From Pedobacter panaciterrae (GTDB taxonomy: Bacteria; Bacteroidota; Bacteroidia; Sphingobacteriales; Sphingobacteriaceae): a DNA stretch of 64,000 bases. Location: the NCBI RefSeq assembly GCF_013204795.1, contig NZ_JABMKW010000003.1:20532-84531 (forward strand). The letters run 5' to 3'. Under the pieces are notes generated by a model. It was not told the origin of the DNA. It saw only the letters and a program-made list of their open reading frames with translations, and made no database searches. The position numbers and the translations under genes were made by a program. This document shows positions 45,978 through 53,987 of this stretch, piece by piece; within the stretch, counting starts at the first letter, position 1, and each line of letters opens with the position of its first letter.

Positions 45978-47249
45978 ATGGCATTAAGTAGAATCTGGTC
46001 GGCCTTTATCATTGTTGCAATTGTTGTAGCCACTATAAAGTGTTTCTTTTTTGGACAATCTGATATATTTAATTGGATGGTCATTGGCAAAGCCAGTGAC
46101 CCTGCAAATCCTTTAAAACTAGATGGCATTATTGAAACCTGCTGGGTTTCTGTGGAGTTATGTCTTAAACTAGTAGGTATTTTGGCGCTATTTATTGGTT
46201 TGATGAGCATTGCTGAAAAAGCTGGCGGCATTCGTTTATTGTCCCGTATAGTTGGGCCCTTCTTTTCTAAATTATTTCCGGATATTCCAAAAGGCCACCC
46301 TTCTATGGGGCACATGATTATGAACTTTTCTGCTAATCTATTAGGTTTAGATAACGCAGCTACTCCTTTTGGCTTAAAAGCTATGGAAAGTTTGCAAGAG
46401 CTAAACCCAAGTAAAGATACTGCATCAAATGCCCAAATCATGTTTCTTTGCCTTCATGCAGCTGGTTTAAACTTAATTCCGGTTAGTGTTATTGCAATCA
46501 GGGCTTCTCAAAATGCTTCTAATCCAACTGATATTTTTATTCCTTGTCTGATCGTTACTTTTGTTGGCACCATGGCAGCAATGCTTATTGTTTCTTTTAA
46601 ACAAAAGATTAACCTGCTTCAACCTGTAGTCATTGTCTGGATCCTTAGTCTTTCTTTCATCATTGCATTATTGGTTTTATACATTACTTCGCTTAATGCC
46701 GATGGAATAAAATCATTCTCAGGAATTTTAAGCAACGGACTTATACTATTGGTTTTTCTGTTGATTATACTTGGGGCACTATATAAAAAGATTGATGTTT
46801 TTGATGCATTTGTTGAAGGTGCAAAAAATGGATTTGAAACCGCCGTTAAAATTATCCCTTATCTGGTTGGGATGCTGGTGGCAATAAGCATGCTTCGCAC
46901 CAGTGGCACCTTTGATGTAATAATTGGGGGTATAAAAGATTTCTTCTCATTTTTAGGGGCCGACACCAGATTCGTAGAAGGCTTACCTACGGCTTTAATA
47001 AGACCACTGAGTGGCGGTGCTGCAAGAGGAATGATGGTAAGTACTATGGAAACCTATGGTCCGGATTCATTTGCAAGCAGGCTTTCTGGCATTTTCCAGG
47101 GTGCCTCTGACACTACTTTTTATGTAGTTGCAGTTTACTTTGGTTCTGTAAGTATTAAGAATACCCGTTATGCTATTGGCGCAATGCTGCTGGCCGATCT
47201 TGTTGGGGTATGTACAGCAATAGGTCTCGCTTATTTATTTTTTGGATAA
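45978..47249 (+). CDS. Nucleoside recognition domain protein, SpmA-SpmB fusion
   Basis: 423 residues, hydrophobic throughout, about ten membrane helices. It contains two Gate (nucleoside recognition) halves. The first (KPxx-like PFFSKLFPDIPKGHPSMGHM, SANLLGLDNAATPFG) corresponds to SpmA. The second (PYLVGMLVAISMLRTSGTFD, LSGGAARGMMVSTMETYGPD, GASDTTFYVVAVYFGSVSI) corresponds to SpmB. SpmA and SpmB are separate proteins in Bacillus; here they are one polypeptide. Role outside sporulation is unclear; a transporter or peptidoglycan-linked role is inferred. Confidence 0.92.
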   Translation: MALSRIWSAFIIVAIVVATIKCFFFGQSDIFNWMVIGKASDPANPLKLDGIIETCWVSVELCLKLVGILALFIGLMSIAEKAGGIRLLSRIVGPFFSKLFPDIPKGHPSMGHMIMNFSANLLGLDNAATPFGLKAMESLQELNPSKDTASNAQIMFLCLHAAGLNLIPVSVIAIRASQNASNPTDIFIPCLIVTFVGTMAAMLIVSFKQKINLLQPVVIVWILSLSFIIALLVLYITSLNADGIKSFSGILSNGLILLVFLLIILGALYKKIDVFDAFVEGAKNGFETAVKIIPYLVGMLVAISMLRTSGTFDVIIGGIKDFFSFLGADTRFVEGLPTALIRPLSGGAARGMMVSTMETYGPDSFASRLSGIFQGASDTTFYVVAVYFGSVSIKNTRYAIGAMLLADLVGVCTAIGLAYLFFG

Positions 47250-47267
47250 GAAATATAGATTACAGAA

Positions 47268-47504
47268 TTATTTAGATTCTGTTGATATTATTCTGCTAAT
47301 AATCTGTTCAAGTGCAGTGGGTTCTAAACTGGTATGCTTAGAAGACCTCCAGGTGGAAGTAGAATCTAACCACACACAAAAAGAATGGTAGCCATCTACT
47401 ATTACTGCATAGGTTTCGTGAAAATCATCCTGTATGCGCATACAGAATCCGTTTATGGGCTTGCCCTGAACATCAAATCTGAAATTTAAATAGCTACTTA
47501 ACAT
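47268..47504 (-). CDS. Small hypothetical protein
   Basis: 78 residues, not recognised. Aromatic and Ser-rich (YHSFCVWLDSTSTWRSSKHT), with no signal peptide or membrane helix. Its stop faces the end of the SpmAB gene and it has an ATG start at 47504. Codon use is ordinary. It does not overlap a larger gene, so it is more likely real than a shadow frame. Confidence 0.55.
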   Translation of the reverse strand: MLSSYLNFRFDVQGKPINGFCMRIQDDFHETYAVIVDGYHSFCVWLDSTSTWRSSKHTSLEPTALEQIISRIISTESK

Positions 47505-47658
47505 ACTGATACCTGGTTAGTTATTTCTATAACAAATTAAGTTATAATATGTTTAGCCTATTTTAAATGCTTGCTATATTATTGTTAAATCTAGATGATT
47601 ATTTTATGAATGAGAATGCTTAAATTTAATTGTAGCTTTATCTGCATAACATTAAAAC

Positions 47659-48060
47659 ATGGCAGATAATCAAATTACCGCAATTACAGAGCTAGACAGG
47701 TCTCATTATAAAACTAAGGTTTATGCAGGAGGGCATTTTATTTATTCTGATGAACCTGAAAGCATAGGCGGAACAGATGAAGGCATGACACCTGGAGCAT
47801 TGTTGCTTGCTAGTTTAGGAAGCTGCACAGCTATTACCGTTAGAATGTATGCTGATCGGAAACAATACAACCTTGATGCAATTAAAATAGAGTTGGCTAT
47901 TTGCGAGGAAAAGGAAATGAGCAAGGAAACAACTATTACCCGAAAAATTGAACTGATTGGGACATTAACAGAAGAGGAACGTAAACGCTTAATGCAGATA
48001 GCAGACAAGTGCCCCATTCATAAAATACTAACCAATCCCATAAGAATTGAGACCAGGTAA
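47659..48060 (+). CDS. OsmC/Ohr family protein
   Basis: 133 residues. The two reactive cysteines of the family are visible: Cys56 in LASLGSCTAITVRMYADRK and Cys118 in IADKCPIHKIL. OsmC and Ohr proteins reduce organic hydroperoxides with thiol cofactors in the cytoplasm. No partner gene is adjacent. Length and motif order are standard. Confidence 0.92.
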   Translation: MADNQITAITELDRSHYKTKVYAGGHFIYSDEPESIGGTDEGMTPGALLLASLGSCTAITVRMYADRKQYNLDAIKIELAICEEKEMSKETTITRKIELIGTLTEEERKRLMQIADKCPIHKILTNPIRIETR

Positions 48061-48125
48061 CAAAAGCGTTTTACTATATACAATTTAGTACTATTTATAC
48101 ATTAATTAGTACAGTTGGCAAGTAA

Positions 48126-48491
48126 CTAAGCCGCAAATTGGGCTTTGACTTTTTTAACAAGACTATCGATATCAAATGGCTTTGAAAGAAAGTCATTAGG
48201 TGAGCCTGGTAATTTTAATAAACTTTGCAGATTGTGACTTGCAGAGATCATTACAACAGGAATATTTTTAAATAAATTGTGTGCTTTTATTGCTTTGCAA
48301 ATGTCCCGGCCGTCAATTCCACCAAGCATCACATCTAACAATACCAGATCAGGCCTTAACGATGATATGACATTCAATACATTTCTCCCGCTGGTTAAAG
48401 TAGATACCTCGAAACCCTCACCCTCCAATACAATCTTAATAATATCAACTATATCACTATCGTCGTCAACTGCTAATATTTTTCTGGACAT
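48126..48491 (-). CDS. Single-domain response regulator (CheY-like)
   Basis: 121 residues, one receiver domain and no output domain. The acidic pocket VDDDSD (9-13), phosphoacceptor Asp53 in LVLLDVMLGG, switch Ser83 in VVMISAS and Lys104 in FLSKPFD are all present. No histidine kinase is adjacent, so its partner lies elsewhere. It may work as a stand-alone signal relay. Confidence 0.92.
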   Translation of the reverse strand: MSRKILAVDDDSDIVDIIKIVLEGEGFEVSTLTSGRNVLNVISSLRPDLVLLDVMLGGIDGRDICKAIKAHNLFKNIPVVMISASHNLQSLLKLPGSPNDFLSKPFDIDSLVKKVKAQFAA

Positions 48492-48690
48492 TTCACTAAC
48501 TCTTTTAGCTAATTATAAGCGATTTATATGCCACATTTTTCATTATTATTAATTAAATACTAGAAAAGTGATCTGGGACAATTTTTGTTAAAACTAATTT
48601 ACTAGATCAAAAAATTTACTAAATCCCAATAATTTGATTTATTACTAAAATTATTAGCATATTTACATTTCATAAAGGCTTTAAAAAAAC

Positions 48691-50061
48691 ATGCTTTACG
48701 CGGTAGTAGATATAGAAACAACAGGTGGCTTTGCTTCAGGAAATGGAATCACAGAGATTTCAATTCTTATTCATGATGGTGTTTCTGTAATAGATATGTT
48801 TGAAACACTGATTAACCCTGCTCAGGAAATTCCTGAATACATACAGGCATTAACGGGCATAAACAATGAAATGGTTATAGATGCTCCGTTGTTCAATGAT
48901 ATAGCTCCAAAAGTATATGAATTGCTGCACGATAAAACTTTTGTTGCGCACAATGTAAATTTCGATTTTTCATTTGTTAAACATCAATTATCATTGGCAG
49001 GTTATCAGCTTCAATGCAATAAACTTTGTACCGTAAGGCTTAGCCGTAAAATACTTCCAGGTCATCGTTCTTACAGTCTGGGTAAGCTTTGTAATGCTTT
49101 AGGTATAGAGATAAACAACAGGCACCGTGCAGGTGGAGATGCAGCTGCTACGGCAATTCTATTAGGTATGCTTTTACAGGCAGATGCTGAAGGGATTATC
49201 AATCAATCGTTAAGAAAAGCTTCAAAAGAGCAGGCCCTGCCTCCTAATTTACCGAAATCGGAAATAGAAAAACTGCCTTTAAGCCCCGGTGTATATTACT
49301 TTAAAGATCAAAAGGGTAAAGTGATCTACATTGGTAAAGCTAAAAGCCTGAAAAAGAGGGTTTGTTCTCATTTTACAGGCAATAGCACAAGTAAACAGCG
49401 TCAGGATTTCCTCAAGGATATTTACAGTGTAGATTTTGAAGTATGTGGTACAGAACTAATGGCTTTTATTTTGGAAGCCACAGAGATCAAGAAACTATGG
49501 CCAACAAACAACCGAGCTTTAAAGCGTTTTGAACAGAAATATAGTTTGTATGCTTTCGAAGATCAAAAAGGCTATATAAGATTGGGCATAGATAAATTTA
49601 AAAAAAATACACCGGCCCTGTATAGTTTTAATACCATACTAGAGGGGCATAATCTTTTAAAGGCATTAATAAAAGAACATTTGCTGTGCGAAAAGCTTTG
49701 CTTTATTCAGAAAAACCGACAAGCTTGTACAGCTTATGAAGAAGGTAATTGTACCGGTGCCTGTGTAGGTAAAGAATCTGCTGCTGCCTACAACGTAAGG
49801 GTTAAATATGCTATTGAAGATTTAAAAAAGATGTTGCCATCTTTTGCCGTTATTGATAAAGGAAGAACTGAAGACGAACAAAGCTGTTTGCTTGTAGAGG
49901 AAGGAAAATTCTATGGCATGGGGTACATTTCACATCATGCAGATATTAATGCGCCTGAAGAGCTAAAATCAGTCCTACAGCCCTACCCTTCCAATGACTA
50001 CATCCTTCATATGATATTATCACACACGGAGCAGTTCCCTCAAAAGAAAATAGCAATTTAA
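48691..50061 (+). CDS. DEDDh exonuclease fused to a GIY-YIG (UvrC/Cho-like) nuclease
   Basis: 456 residues. Residues 1-180 are a DnaQ-like 3'-5' exonuclease: ExoI VVDIETTG, ExoII HNVNFDFSF and ExoIII RHRAGGDA. From about residue 195 a UvrC-type GIY-YIG domain follows (SPGVYYFKDQKGKVIYIGKA). The C-terminal part carries a Cys cluster (LLCEKLCFIQKNRQACTAYE). This architecture is known from bacterial genomes, including mycobacteria, and is placed in DNA repair or end processing. It ends two bases from the convergent YciI-like gene. Confidence 0.93.
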   Translation: MLYAVVDIETTGGFASGNGITEISILIHDGVSVIDMFETLINPAQEIPEYIQALTGINNEMVIDAPLFNDIAPKVYELLHDKTFVAHNVNFDFSFVKHQLSLAGYQLQCNKLCTVRLSRKILPGHRSYSLGKLCNALGIEINNRHRAGGDAAATAILLGMLLQADAEGIINQSLRKASKEQALPPNLPKSEIEKLPLSPGVYYFKDQKGKVIYIGKAKSLKKRVCSHFTGNSTSKQRQDFLKDIYSVDFEVCGTELMAFILEATEIKKLWPTNNRALKRFEQKYSLYAFEDQKGYIRLGIDKFKKNTPALYSFNTILEGHNLLKALIKEHLLCEKLCFIQKNRQACTAYEEGNCTGACVGKESAAAYNVRVKYAIEDLKKMLPSFAVIDKGRTEDEQSCLLVEEGKFYGMGYISHHADINAPEELKSVLQPYPSNDYILHMILSHTEQFPQKKIAI

Positions 50062-50062
50062 A

Positions 50063-50533
50063 CTAGTGACTTTTCTTTTCTATCCTGCTGTGGATTTTTA
50101 CGGTTTCTTTTAATGCTGCAGAACCATACCACTGATAATAATCTGCGGTCATTACTTTGCTCATAATAACGGGATCAGTTTCTACTAACTTTTGTGCTTC
50201 ATCGGTGCTTTCTACGTCGAAAATGAAAATACCGCGATAGTCGTTGTCATTTTTACCAAGCGGCCCGGCAACAACCAGCTTCCCCTCGTTAACCAGTTTG
50301 GTTATATTCGCCATGTGTCCTTTAAAAATACTATCTAATGAAGGTTTGGGTAAATCTTTGGCAGAACCCGTTTTTAAAATTACCAGAATGTATTTCTTCA
50401 TCCCATAATCATCAGCTTTAAGTTCTTTAGCTAATTTTTCATCGTAGTTTTTATTTACTTCCTGAGCTCCTGCTTTATTGGCAACAAGTAACGTACAGAT
50501 TAGCAGGGCTATTATTGTGAGTTTTCTTTTCAT
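50063..50533 (-). CDS. Secreted YciI-like protein
   Basis: 156 residues from the ATG at 50533 (MKRKLTIIALLICTLLVANK). The frame is open seven codons further upstream, but the signal peptide begins here and is cleaved near AGAQ. The mature part matches the YCII fold (GMKKYILVILKTGSAKDLP, then HMANITKLVNEGKLVVAGPL, then GIFIFDVESTDEAQKLVETD). Most YciI proteins are cytoplasmic, so the export signal is a local peculiarity. Function unknown. Confidence 0.85.
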   Translation of the reverse strand: MKRKLTIIALLICTLLVANKAGAQEVNKNYDEKLAKELKADDYGMKKYILVILKTGSAKDLPKPSLDSIFKGHMANITKLVNEGKLVVAGPLGKNDNDYRGIFIFDVESTDEAQKLVETDPVIMSKVMTADYYQWYGSAALKETVKIHSRIEKKSH

Positions 50534-50716
50534 CCTGGATATAGATAAGTACAATTGAGGTAAAAGTACATACTGAATTTAACGATTTTAAATTGAATTA
50601 AAGAAAGTATGAAGCGACTTTACAATATCAGAAAGTGCAAATAATAACAAATTAAAGGCAGTATATTTTCCAAACCAACAAGGTAAATTCGTATCAATAA
50701 CCTTTTGTAAAAACAG

Positions 50717-51547
50717 ATGAAGACACAAATCACACAACAACAAATTGAAGATTACAGAAAGAATGGTTTTTTGCTTATTGAAGATTTTTTAGATAAGGAT
50801 GAATTAGAAATCTGGCGCGAAGCGGTAACTGAGGCACTGATTCAACGCGATGGCAGAAAACTACCGGGGAAAGATACTAAAACTGGTGAAGAGGATGGGA
50901 TTAATAAAAATGCCGACTATTTTGGAAAGGTATTCGATCAAATGCTCAACTTATGGCAAACCAATGAAAAAGTAAAACAGTTAATACTCGATGAAAATCT
51001 AGGGAAAATGGTTGCTGACTTATCTGGCTGTGATGGAATACGGGTATGGCATGATCAGGCATTGATAAAGCGTCCATGGGCCAACCCTACTTCGTGGCAC
51101 TTAGACACGCCTTTTTGGTCCTTTTCTGACCGCCGCGCTTTATCCATCTGGATTGCACTTGATGATGCCACTCTAGAAAATGGATGCCTGTATTTCCTTC
51201 CAGGTTCATATCATTCAACCTCTTTTGAAAACCCAGGTATAGGCAAGAACATGGATGAAGTATTTAAGTTCTATCCTGAACTCTCTATTTCTGATTCAAA
51301 GGCGGTTCCTATGAAAGCTGGTAGCTGTTCTTTTCACAATGGCTTAACGATACATGGTGCTGGTGCTAACATGACAAAGGGCTTTCGACGAGCTATGACC
51401 TGTGCTTTTATGCCTGATGGTGCTGCGTTTAATGGAATCCAGAATATCCTATCTGATGAGCAGGTAGCTAAGCTGAAAGTAGGGGACCTGTTAAATGATG
51501 ACGAACAAAATCCTTTGATCTATACTAAAAATCCTTCATTACCCTAA
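50717..51547 (+). CDS. Phytanoyl-CoA dioxygenase-like Fe(II)/2-oxoglutarate oxygenase
   Basis: 276 residues. The double-stranded beta-helix shows the HxD metal pair in SWHLDTPFW and a distal His in HNGLTIHGAGANMT, with the 2-oxoglutarate Arg in GFRRAMTCAFM. An N-terminal lead (QQQIEDYRKNGFLLIEDFLD) is typical of the PhyH family. Such enzymes hydroxylate small molecules; the substrate is unknown. It stands alone and faces the rhamnosidase gene across a palindromic terminator. Confidence 0.92.
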   Translation: MKTQITQQQIEDYRKNGFLLIEDFLDKDELEIWREAVTEALIQRDGRKLPGKDTKTGEEDGINKNADYFGKVFDQMLNLWQTNEKVKQLILDENLGKMVADLSGCDGIRVWHDQALIKRPWANPTSWHLDTPFWSFSDRRALSIWIALDDATLENGCLYFLPGSYHSTSFENPGIGKNMDEVFKFYPELSISDSKAVPMKAGSCSFHNGLTIHGAGANMTKGFRRAMTCAFMPDGAAFNGIQNILSDEQVAKLKVGDLLNDDEQNPLIYTKNPSLP

Positions 51548-51554
51548 CAGAAAT

Positions 51555-51586
51555 AAACTCGGGGATAATGCATTATCCTCGAGTTT
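51555..51586. terminator. Bidirectional palindromic terminator
   Basis: A 32-base palindrome (arms 51555-51570 and 51571-51586; one G-T pair) starts eight bases after the dioxygenase stop and ends right at the rhamnosidase stop. Its outer AAACTC / GAGTTT ends give short A and T runs on both strands. It serves convergent genes. Confidence 0.75.
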
Positions 51587-53908
51587 CTAATACAATACGA
51601 ATGACCACTTACCGGGTTTAACATCAAACAGAAAATAATTTACATCTTCTCCTTTAAATATAACCTCGGGATGTTTTTTAAGACTTTTCTTATTTTTCAC
51701 AAACAGTTTCCCATTTAATGATATATTGGACAAACCAGATTCCATTTTGGGCAAACCTATTTTAGCCAGGGTATTGGGTGGTATATCAACAAAAAAGGTG
51801 AGTTTGTTATCTCTCCTTTTCAGATCCACGGTAATATTTCCTTCTACGGTAGGCGTAACGCAGTAGATCTCATGTAAGTTTCCGGGTTGAGGTAATATAC
51901 TAATCGTTTTATAGGCAGTCTCTTCCGGAGCAATTCCGGCAACATACTGAATTAAAAGTGTTAATGGGCCACCAGACCAACCATGATTATACGATCCCCC
52001 GCCATAGCCTTCGGATCCTATCCCCCAGCCTTCCCACAATGTAGTGAGGTGGCTTTCAACCATATTAGCATATCTCTTTTTCATTCTTCCCAGCCCACCT
52101 TTAGCATCATGCATAATAAAGAAAGACTCCATTATATACTTTTCCATATAAGGACTGGCATGGAATTCAGTCTTTAATACATTTTTAATGGCTTCGTATT
52201 TCCCACTATCTGCTAAACCTGTTAATACAGCTAATCCATTCCCCCTATCATCAATAACACCTTTATTTGTTGGGCTTTTATAAGCACTGCCGCTCCAAAA
52301 TTTTCTATTGAAATTTATCTTTATAGATTTCAGTAACTCCTGATAGGCTTTTATATCAGATTGATTTCCTGTTAGCTCTGCCATTTTTACTGCAGTTTCA
52401 ACGGCCATATAATACCATGCGTTTTCCAGTAATGGGGTATCAATATCTTCTCCCCAATCCATCCAGTCCCATCCTCCCGGACGATGTATTACTAAACCAT
52501 CGTCCCCTAAACGCCACAATTGCAAATAATTTTTGACTGTAGGATAAACATGCCGAATCAAAGCAGTGTCTCCAGTATAACGATAATAATTCCAAAAACC
52601 ATATTTCCCCACACTGGCAAGCATTTGAGCTGGAAGTTCGCCATGCCAACTACCCGCAGGAACAGGCGAATATAATACCCCATCAGGTTTTCGCCAGTCA
52701 ACAAGGTTACGAATTGCTTTATTAATAATTAATTCTCCATTTCTGTCGCAGGCATACAAAATTTCACCCATTAGTATTACCGCGTCTCCCCACCATTGTG
52801 CCCTTTCCCTATCCGGATCTTGAATTGCATCTCTCAAATTAACATTTAGTGTGTTATATGATTTTTCCCAAAGACGATTATAGAAAGGATCATCAGATTT
52901 AAATTTACCTATCTGTTCGGTATCATATCTGGTTTCCCGGTATTTCAAGTCAATAATTTTCACATCCTTAGGAACAGAGTAATGAACCTCATGTCCATTC
53001 AAATATCCAAATGTTTCAAACTCCTGTATCCCTGCTTTTGTAATATATTCTGTACGAACGTTATACTCACTACCGCCTTTATAGTTATCTGTTCGAATGT
53101 CTATTTTTAAACCAGCCGGAGCATCGATCTTTAAATATGGGGTAATGGATATATTTTTAGGCAATTTGGCAACAATCGGATTGCCATCACTCACCTTTGG
53201 CAGATTAGCGTTATTAGTATAATGTAAAAGTCCCGAATCTTTCCAAAAAGGGATGGGTCTTTTCACCAGATTATTCCATGGAGAAACTGGTGGCTTCCCA
53301 TAGGAAGTAGCATTTACCCAGGAATGATCGTCAAAATCTGGCTGGTTCCAAAGCGGCATATCTTTCTGAGCATCAAAGTAAATATTAAACTCGGGCAAGC
53401 GATAATTTGGTAAAGGTGCGCTGGTATTGCCAAAAGCAGGATGCCGCATCACTTTCCAAGTTGAATTTGATATTATTACGTTGTTTCCTATCGTCATATC
53501 GTACAAAAGAGCCGATTTACCACTATTTTTATGGTCGTAACCATCTCTTCCCCAATACCAGGTTAATATAGAGATCGTATTTTTTCCCTTGGTAAGATAG
53601 GGTGCCAGATTAATTTCATCATAATAGGTGTCACGTGGATTAGGCCCTCTTTTTAATTGACCTTCAAATACGATCATTTTCCCATTCACCCACAGCCAAT
53701 ACTTAGAATCGGTGCTAATTTTGGTAAGCACCTTATTTGGAATTTTATCGATAGAAACCTGCTTTCGGAAAGACGTCCATAAGTTAGTGTCTTTTTCTGC
53801 ATGAGGAATTCCAATCCATTCTGCTTGCCAGCGCTCTGTCTGAGAGAAACAGGAAATACTTATGAATAAGACAATAATAAAGCAAAAAGATCTTATCAGA
53901 TAATTCAT
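51587..53908 (-). CDS. Secreted GH78-like alpha-L-rhamnosidase
   Basis: 773 residues. A signal peptide (MNYLIRSFCFIIVLFISISC, FSQ) opens the protein. An N-terminal beta-sandwich (RWQAEWIGIPHAEKDTN, NSTWKVMRHPAF) precedes the (alpha/alpha)6 catalytic domain. The acid region is AIQDPDRERAQWWGDAVILM, equivalent to the RDERxGWxGD block of GH78. Later marks are HRPGGWDWMDWGE, TTLWEGWGIGSEG and GGSYNHGWSGGP, then a C-terminal beta-sandwich. GH78 enzymes cleave terminal alpha-L-rhamnose. As third gene after SusC and SusD it gives the locus its likely substrate class. Confidence 0.9.
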   Translation of the reverse strand: MNYLIRSFCFIIVLFISISCFSQTERWQAEWIGIPHAEKDTNLWTSFRKQVSIDKIPNKVLTKISTDSKYWLWVNGKMIVFEGQLKRGPNPRDTYYDEINLAPYLTKGKNTISILTWYWGRDGYDHKNSGKSALLYDMTIGNNVIISNSTWKVMRHPAFGNTSAPLPNYRLPEFNIYFDAQKDMPLWNQPDFDDHSWVNATSYGKPPVSPWNNLVKRPIPFWKDSGLLHYTNNANLPKVSDGNPIVAKLPKNISITPYLKIDAPAGLKIDIRTDNYKGGSEYNVRTEYITKAGIQEFETFGYLNGHEVHYSVPKDVKIIDLKYRETRYDTEQIGKFKSDDPFYNRLWEKSYNTLNVNLRDAIQDPDRERAQWWGDAVILMGEILYACDRNGELIINKAIRNLVDWRKPDGVLYSPVPAGSWHGELPAQMLASVGKYGFWNYYRYTGDTALIRHVYPTVKNYLQLWRLGDDGLVIHRPGGWDWMDWGEDIDTPLLENAWYYMAVETAVKMAELTGNQSDIKAYQELLKSIKINFNRKFWSGSAYKSPTNKGVIDDRGNGLAVLTGLADSGKYEAIKNVLKTEFHASPYMEKYIMESFFIMHDAKGGLGRMKKRYANMVESHLTTLWEGWGIGSEGYGGGSYNHGWSGGPLTLLIQYVAGIAPEETAYKTISILPQPGNLHEIYCVTPTVEGNITVDLKRRDNKLTFFVDIPPNTLAKIGLPKMESGLSNISLNGKLFVKNKKSLKKHPEVIFKGEDVNYFLFDVKPGKWSFVLY

Positions 53909-53933
53909 ATTTCTTAATTATTTGTTAAAAAAT

Positions 53934-53965
53934 GCCGTCATCTCTCCTATCGTCGAGATGACGGC
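53934..53965. repeat. Short palindrome of the CGTCATCTC family
   Basis: Arms GCCGTCATCTC (53934-53944) and its exact inverse (53955-53965) flank a 10-base loop. It lies between susD and the rhamnosidase gene, both on the minus strand, so it may also reduce downstream expression as an intercistronic hairpin. Core and inner block (CTCCTATCGT) match the element at 21602. Confidence 0.7.
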
Positions 53966-53987
53966 GTATCTATCATGATGCGTTAGC

